Source: Crambe crambe
Lineage: Eukaryota; Porifera; Demospongiae; Poecilosclerida; Crambeidae
Reading direction: 5' to 3'
NCBI GenBank assembly: GCA_963924555.1
Contig: OZ004587.1
Span: forward strand, 2,480,001 to 2,544,000
DNA: 64,000 nt
The position numbers and the translations under genes were made by a program. Below the pieces are notes generated by a model that was not told the origin of the DNA, did no database searches, and saw nothing but the letters and a program-made list of their open reading frames with translations. Shown in pieces: positions 57,800-64,000 of the stretch. How positions within the stretch are numbered: position 1 is the stretch's first letter; every line of letters begins with the position of its first letter.

Positions 57800-59800
57800 A
57801 AGCTGACTGGAACTCCATAGTACGGGAGGAAGCTACACCCATCACCAGGTCAATAGATGGTACTGCAATTAGATCAGAACCTCTGATGCAGCCGGACCCT
57901 CTGGTCTAGATGCTTCTTTCTGGAGGAGACTTAATTTGTACATACTATGGATCTGCCTCAGGTGACATTTGTCAAGCCCTGGCAGATACTGCCAAACACC
58001 TATGCTGCCAATATGTGGATCCAACAAATAATAAGCCCTTTTACTGCTTGTCGGCTAATAACCCTTGAAAAACAACCATACAGGCGTGAGACCCATTGGG
58101 GTAGGCGATACTGCTAGATATATTGTAGCCAAAGTAGTCTTGACAGTGATCCGAGAAGATATCTTGGATGTTGCAGGCTTGCTACAGCTGTGTGCGGGAC
58201 AGATGGCTGGTTCCGAGGCTGCAATTAGACAATCGTTTGAGAAAGAGAAAAATGAACTAGTAATTCATTTAATTCTCTCAACCAGCAAGTGGCTTTAAGA
58301 AAATTTCAAATATCTCTGCCCTTGATCAATACCGCTTTGAATGTGATCTATTCATGGGAAGTAGCAGCATCATTAAGGAACCACACAAGGTGACCCCCTT
58401 GCAATGGCAATGTATGCTGTGGCAACCATTCCTCTGATTAAACAACTAGGACAAAAATTATGCAAGCTTGGTGCTGCAGGTGTGGGATCTCAAACAGACG
58501 TGCAGGATTGGTGGGACAAGATTGTGAGTCTAATTATGGCTACCATGCAAATCCTATCAAAGCATGGCTATAGTCACAAAGGAAAAACACCTCAGCAAAA
58601 CACAGGAAATTTTTTAAAATGCAGATATCAACTAGAGGTAAACCTTACCTGGGCTCACTAATTGGAATCAAAGATTATGTTGAGAGCTTTGTCGAAGAGA
58701 AAGTTTCCAAATGGTCCAGAGAACTCAATCTTCTAGCTACAATAGCTATAGCTAAGTCTCAGCCACATGCTGCTTATGCAGCCCTCACTCATCATCAAAA
58801 TGGTCATACACTCAACCTCTTGAATATATAATTAGGATGAAAGACCAACAGACCTCCACGGGTGTCTTTATTCAGTGGAATGGAATGGTGGAATGGAACA
58901 GTGGAATGGAATGGAATGGGCTAGTCAAGAGCACCATTTAGCTACGCTGTAGCTATTATATTCTCATCTTTCACCACAAACTTTATAGTCTTGCCCTCAT
59001 TGGCTGTATTGCTGCACATGTGCAATGATAAATAATAAAGTTTGTAATTATGAAGCATACAAGGTCGAAAGTATGGACATCTCGCTTGAACACAGGAGAC
59101 ATGCAAACATTACTATTGATTGTGATGATCTTGCTGGGGTAAATTCTTGCCACTCTTGGTGCTTGATTATTTGATAGATAGCTGTGGGCTTAAACTGAAG
59201 GCCATAATGACAGACAGAGTCACAGATAGCTACAGTATAAAGATTAGATTTGACGCTTTATGTTCGATTGTGTTATAGGATAATTGTGATTATAGCTTGC
59301 TATTCCTAAGCTGTCTGGCTTCATGGTACTTCTTAGTTACACAAACTCTCTTCGCTTCCTTATCACACCATTGCATTTGCATATCGCAAAACATGCATTG
59401 CACACAAGGAATTGTATTAGCTAGTTCAGTGAGGTCATGTGACTTGTTTCCAATCTTGGTCAGTGTATTGTATCCATGCTTAAGGTGGCTGAGCTGTAAC
59501 TATGTAGTAGTTTAGACTACTGCACATGCTCAATGCTCAATTTAACATTCCATTCCATTCCACCATTCCATTCCACCGAATAAAGACACCCGACCTCCAC
59601 CAAATGATGATATCAGATGCTTATTTGCCTTCCCTGCCAGATTAGGAGGCTTGGCCCTGTTCACCCAGTCAGTGATGCACGATTTGCCTCGACCAGGATC
59701 ACAAAGTCTCTAACAGAATCTATATGCCTCAGAATAATATGGCTGACCAACCAACTGCTAATCCGAAATTCATTCAAGCAGACACAAGATGATGAACAAG
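57800..59800 (+). pseudogene. Retroelement reverse-transcriptase relic
   Basis: Pieces in several frames carry RT signatures: GVRPIGVGD, LQLCAGQMAGSEAAI, a shifted GDPLAMAMYA-like stretch (about 58390-58420), QDWWDKI, PYLGSLIG and QPHAAYAALTH. The catalytic middle is largely deleted and stops are frequent. A DNA transposon (58860-59591) splits its 3' end. The retroelement class (non-LTR or DIRS-like) was not resolved. Confidence 0.6.
58860..59591. mobile_element. 732-bp TIR element with 9-bp target duplication (Mutator-like?)
   Basis: The ends GGGTGTCTTTATTC and GAATAAAGACACCC are inverted and continue into GGAATGGAATGG repeats. Direct repeats GACCTCCAC lie at 58851-58859 and 59592-59600. 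A 9-bp duplication is typical of Mutator-like elements. No transposase ORF is evident. Confidence 0.8.
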
Positions 59801-60838
59801 CAAGCTAAAGACATCAAGAACATCCTTCCAGAAAATTTAAACCATGCATAGCTACTATGGAACTGGCATCTGATAAAGGAGCCTCAACCTAGAACATAGT
59901 CCGAAGGAAATGAGAGAGCTAGGGCATAAATCAAAGTTGTGGGGCATAAAACTAGTTAATTTTACGTTCACTTTCAGAATGTAGGAAGTATGCTTCCTAC
60001 AAAATTGCAGATATTAGCTATGTAGCTATAAAGTTTCCCACAAAATTGAAGAGGAATGTTGAATCCCCAGCACTGGGATATAAGTGAAAAATTAGACCAC
60101 TTGCAAGATGCATGTAGCACATTGGTTCCTGCTGATCTATTGCCACAATATTTACACTGCCACTCAAAGTACCAGAACAGTTCCTGTGCACACGTACACA
60201 TAGTCTGGCGTAGCGGCGACCCTTATCAACCCAAGGGTCGCCAGACTTAGTGCACACCACATGCACCAGTTCTAGTACTGTAGACTCTCCGAGTGCCTTC
60301 TTTGGTTCTCTAGTACTTTTTTTATCTTTCAATCTGTGAAAACGTTCGAACATAGCTAGCTATACCTGTTAGTCTCGTGAGCAAGCCTGTCCCAAAGAAA
60401 AGGTATCTTCACAAAGCGAATCTGGCATCCCCCAGTTTTTGGCACGCCCCGAGTAAAATACCCTCCGGGATCTAGCTCCGGCAGCTTGCAGTTGTTAGGA
60501 GAAGACTCAAAAGTTCAACTGCACATTGTTTCTTCTTACAGAAAGGAGTAAATATTCAAGTTCTTCTTAACACGGTAATATATAGCTAGCTAATGGTACT
60601 TTGTCGTATCATAATAAATGATACATTCTAAGCTAGTGATATTCATCTGTGTAGCTACTGTAGCTTTAATATAGCTAGACCCATCATACGTCATGGTCTC
60701 TTGCTGTCTTGGAGGACAGTTGGAAGGTGTGTCTATGAGCAAAATGGATTGAGCAGCTGTTTGGACACCAAGCCCCCACTGTTGTTCATTTGAAAACCTG
60801 TACAAGTGATCACAAGAATTAAATGGTTAATTAATTTA
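59801..60838. other. Intergenic repeats including R2 copy 2
   Basis: 60308-60770 matches R2 at 11722-12118. A minus-strand open frame (60353-60018) overlaps this repeat and has no recognised homology. GGGTCGCCAGACTTAGTG near 60235 and CTGGCGTAGCGGCGACCC near 60205 are short inverted pieces. Confidence 0.45.
60308..60770. repeat. Dispersed repeat R2, copy 2
   Basis: See 11722-12118. This copy has small insertions relative to copy 1, several of AGCT type. Confidence 0.65.
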
Positions 60839-61020
60839 GGCAAAGCGTGGCTATTTCGAACGGTGGGGCTATTCCAAAGGGTCAAAACTCCATGAACTTA
60901 TAAGCTCTCTATATATTATTCTACATATATCCTCCAACATTGAGCTCAGAAGTCTCAGTAGTTTCAGAAATATTTGAACCTACGGAATAGCCCCGCCGTT
61001 CGAAATAGTTCCACTTTACC
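60839..61020. mobile_element. Harbinger/Tourist-like MITE
   Basis: The ends GGCAAAG..GGCTATTTCGAACGG and CCGTTCGAAATAG..CTTTACC are roughly 36-bp inverted repeats. Flanking TTA on both sides matches the 3-bp TWA duplication of PIF/Harbinger elements. The intron of gene C at the same place lacks it. Confidence 0.72.
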
Positions 61021-61227
61021 TTATACTGATTACATGTAGGGCTTGGTTAGATATGAGGCTGCAGTTCTGACCCACCTAGATTTTGGGGCCCCCTACTTAA
61101 CCTTTAACATGTAGGGCTTGAAGCTGCAGTTCTATAGAAACAGGTTTTAACTATATTTTTATGTGGTTCCTGTAAATAATTGATGTAGCTACTGTAGCTA
61201 TGTACTTTTGACATGCATGAATTTTAG

Positions 61228-61918
61228 GATAGACAATCAGTTCATCATCAAAGTAAGTGATTTTGGTCTCACTGAGGAGATCTACGTATACCAGAAACTA
61301 CTTCAGACAAGACATAGGAGGACAAGACTCTTCAGTAAGACTTCCCGTCAAATGGATGGCCTTGGAAAGTCTCCTGGACAGGATATTCTCTGAAAAGACA
61401 GATGTAGTGAGTATGATTACCTTATGCAGTGTGAATAGACAGGTGTTATTCTCTCACTATCCTCCATGGGAAGCTACATCTAGAGACTATGCAAGTGCAA
61501 CGGCTATTGGACTAACAGCTTGAGAATTAATTAAGATTTCCCTATAGTGTAGTATACTTTCTCTCAATCTGTGTGTACCTTCTTTTGAAAAAAAAAAGTA
61601 GTACACGTAGTTGTACAGCATCTGAATCAGATGACAAACATAATCACCAGTATCATAGTATTTTATCACTTGTATAGTTTTGAACATTTACATGTTCATG
61701 ATGACAAAGAATTTTTCTTCTTTAATTTTGATGTTGATGGGTATACGTAAGTAACTAGCTATTATCCAATGTCCAGCATAGCTGTTATAGCTATGTATCC
61801 TGCTCATGCAATGAATCCATGGTATTCTGGGCCATGCATGATCCTAGTTAATTCTTATTCATAAATACTAGTGCTATCATTATTATTATATTTAGTGGTC
61901 ATATGGAGTGACCTGTTG
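61228..61918 (+). pseudogene. Relic E: kinase fragment (DFG exon and start of C-lobe exon)
   Basis: 61228-61406 matches the DFG exon of A and C but is 179 nt, with CGTA inserted at 61285-61288 (TCTACGTATACC), which shifts the frame in the activation loop. GDFG is SDFG here. The next exon survives only as 61896-61918 (WSYGVTC..) and then joins sequence that lies after the stop codon in gene C, so the kinase end is deleted. No upstream kinase exons are present. Confidence 0.88.
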
Positions 61919-64000
61919 CTAAATGATTTGCACAAGTTACACCTATTACCTACAGTAGCTATGAGAATAGTTTTACACCATGCCATGAATATAAAAGGCT
62001 ACTCCTTAACTGCACGATAACCAAGGGACATAATTTATCATTGTTGATTCCAATATATAGCCATGAGTTACCCTTTACCTACTGACCTCATCTGACTTTG
62101 CTCTTATTCCTGATTCGGGCTGACCAATCACCTATCTACATATATCTATATCCTAAAACTCTGTGCATGCATAACAAGAAATAGACTAGCTATAGGCTAA
62201 ACACCGTAGCTAGTGAGGTGCTGTATCGTGACACGAGAAGGATCTGGACCTAGCTACTGATAACTACCCAAAGCCATGCGTGTAAGTTTAATTTTTTTTC
62301 ACAGAATCACAGAGGTCAATGTTTTCACTTTAATGACCCACACTAGCTACAAATATCTACAAGAACTGTCAGCCTTGGGAAAAAGAACTTGCTACATACT
62401 AAGTGGTTTAGCTGGTATGGAAATGATGAATACTAAAGTAGCACACCCCACAGCATAATGCTGATGAACAAGATGGCAAAGGGTATTAGGATCAGTTCAC
62501 TGTTTGGGGGGACCTTTCCTCAAGAGATAAAATTAATATTAATTTCTTTCCCCAAGTGTACTAGCTAGCTATACTGATAACTGTAGCAAAACAAGTTTCT
62601 TTCCCAAAAGGTGTAGCTACTATACTGACTATTAGCAAAATAAATTTCTTATCATTATTTGGGAATAGCTACTTAAGGGCTAGCTATAGAGTGAGAATAG
62701 AATCTTGGGCAAAATTTTGAGCATTCTGCAGGAGCCTAATTTACTGATCTAGTGTACATAGCTATGCCATAAATTGGCCAAAGATTACAGTTCAGTGTTC
62801 AGGTGAGCTGATTCTCAGGTCGGGCAGCTGCATATCTTATAGGAAGCTTTAATGTTTACCACAAAGTGCCAACTATTAAAAAGAAATCGATCAAGCTTGT
62901 TTATTGCTATTGCATTATGCACAGCAGTATGCCTGGGGCATTTTGGAGTTTCCAGTAATATTGAATTATGTCAACAATTCAATGAGTCATGGAACAACCA
63001 CTTAGCGAACTTCATACTTCAATAATAAAGAAACACAAAACTTGGAGCATATCAGTTCTAATGCCAAAGTATAGAAAACACCAGCATCTGATGCTCATTG
63101 AATACTTCACTTGTTAGCTATATATAATAACTAGCTATTATGTAAAAGCTATTATGTTGAACATGATAATAATATCTAATTCAAAATTTCCCCATAATGT
63201 CCAGTTATTGATAGCTAGCCTACGTATATCATTTTAAATACAACTTTTCAAGATACTCCAAACTTTGGTATAAATCAGTTGTAACATTTTTCTATAGCTT
63301 TGACAAACTTGAACCTATCAAGTAATAAAATCTCACTTAGCTAATTTTGAGCTTAAGATTTCCCAGACTTTATATGTTGGGAAGGTATTAGAGCTACCCA
63401 CATTTCTCTCCTCTGTACAGTGACTACAGTATAGCTAATACGCAATTATTACGTAAGTTCTGTATCTATAGCTATAAAATGTATATAATAGCTACTCTGG
63501 GTAAGTTTAAAAATTGGATACTGATTCATAATTACAAGGAAGCAAGCCACTTTCATTCCTGGTCTTTTTCTCTTCTTTTTCATCTCCATCAATAGCTAAT
63601 TATACCACAATGCTATGAGAGCTGTAATTGACAATGTGTGATTCTAAGGTAAGGCGGGGCATTTACGAGGGTGGGGCAATTCCAACACTGTAAAAAAGAT
63701 AGTCGCTCTAGTCGGAGAAACAAGATTGCCCCACCTCAGTGCCTCAGGCATGGACCGTATGAATGAGCTGTCATACAGACTGAATCTCAATAATACTTTA
63801 TGACTTCTGTCACCAAGATTGAAGCAAAAAATTTTTCATTCAGGCACATATACTCACAGCTAACTCACTCTTCTCCAGCAAAATTAGTTATTATAATCAA
63901 TGAATTCTCAGACTATTTTCTTCATGGACCTTTATGGAGAGAAATCAAATCACGAAGCTTTTTGACCTTGAAAATTATAGGGATAAAAGATGAAACTTCT
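61919..64000. other. Third copy of the inter-gene flank; upstream region of a next receptor
   Basis: Collinear with 50905-52800 and with 20900-22700. It ends in 'tttatggagagaaatcaaat', which in B and D lies about 160 bp before the first coding exon. A further Ig-receptor gene is therefore expected just right of the window; this is a prediction. Confidence 0.6.

Noticed and set aside
58871..58921. GGAATGG repeats as a centromeric-type satellite
   Set aside because: The repeats are confined to the two ends of a 732-bp transposon with a clear target duplication.
60018..60353. 111-codon minus-strand frame
   Set aside because: It overlaps dispersed repeat R2 and has no domain signature.

Overview
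The window looks like animal nuclear DNA, most probably from a demosponge and possibly Amphimedon. It is AT-rich, its genes are split by many short GT-AG introns (some only 50-100 bp), it is full of small inverted-repeat elements, and it carries a local family of receptor tyrosine kinases (RTKs) with Ig, FN3 and EGF ectodomains. The species is an inference. No tRNA, rRNA, CRISPR array or prokaryotic gene was seen.

Layout. 1-3763: 5' end of an Ig-domain receptor gene on the minus strand (gene Z), running off the left edge. 3764-13479: intergenic DNA dominated by inverted-repeat transposons. 13498-20583: gene A, a complete 14-exon RTK (signal peptide, three Ig-like exons, FN3, TM, tyrosine kinase; 876 codons). 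22816-28854: gene B, the same ectodomain on a TM plus a kinase-less tail rich in tyrosine motifs (661 codons). 30094-50671: gene C, a very large RTK (signal peptide, EMI domain, 28 EGF domains, TM, kinase; 1670 codons). Its introns hold a gag relic and a Gmr1-like Ty3/gypsy element in which integrase precedes reverse transcriptase. 52943-57128: gene D, an Ig/FN3 receptor with an unrecognised extracellular domain, a TM and a short tail ending in a canonical ITIM-type motif; its first Ig exon carries a 4-bp frameshift. 57129-61020: reverse-transcriptase relic and transposons. 61228-61918: kinase relic E. 61919-64000: another copy of the inter-gene flank, so the next family member should start just beyond the right edge.

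How the genes fit together. All ectodomain exons have phase-1 boundaries, so modules can be exchanged without breaking the frame. One kinase cassette (with its introns and an upstream pyrimidine tract) serves two unrelated ectodomains (A and C). One Ig-Ig-Ig-FN3 ectodomain serves three different cytoplasmic ends (A kinase, B repeated YSMI tail, D ITIM-like tail). This is the layout of a paired-receptor locus, with phosphorylating and potentially SH2-recruiting or inhibitory members sharing an ectodomain. It recalls the polymorphic Ig-RTK and kinase-less adhesion molecules described from the sponge Geodia, but ligand and function cannot be read from DNA.

Two hidden structures stand out. The EGF array has a strict four-exon higher-order repeat. 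Paralogous segments also differ again and again by a 4-bp step that turns TA into TAGCTA or TACGTA, and both frameshifts identified with confidence in the kinase/Ig family are exactly this TACGTA step.
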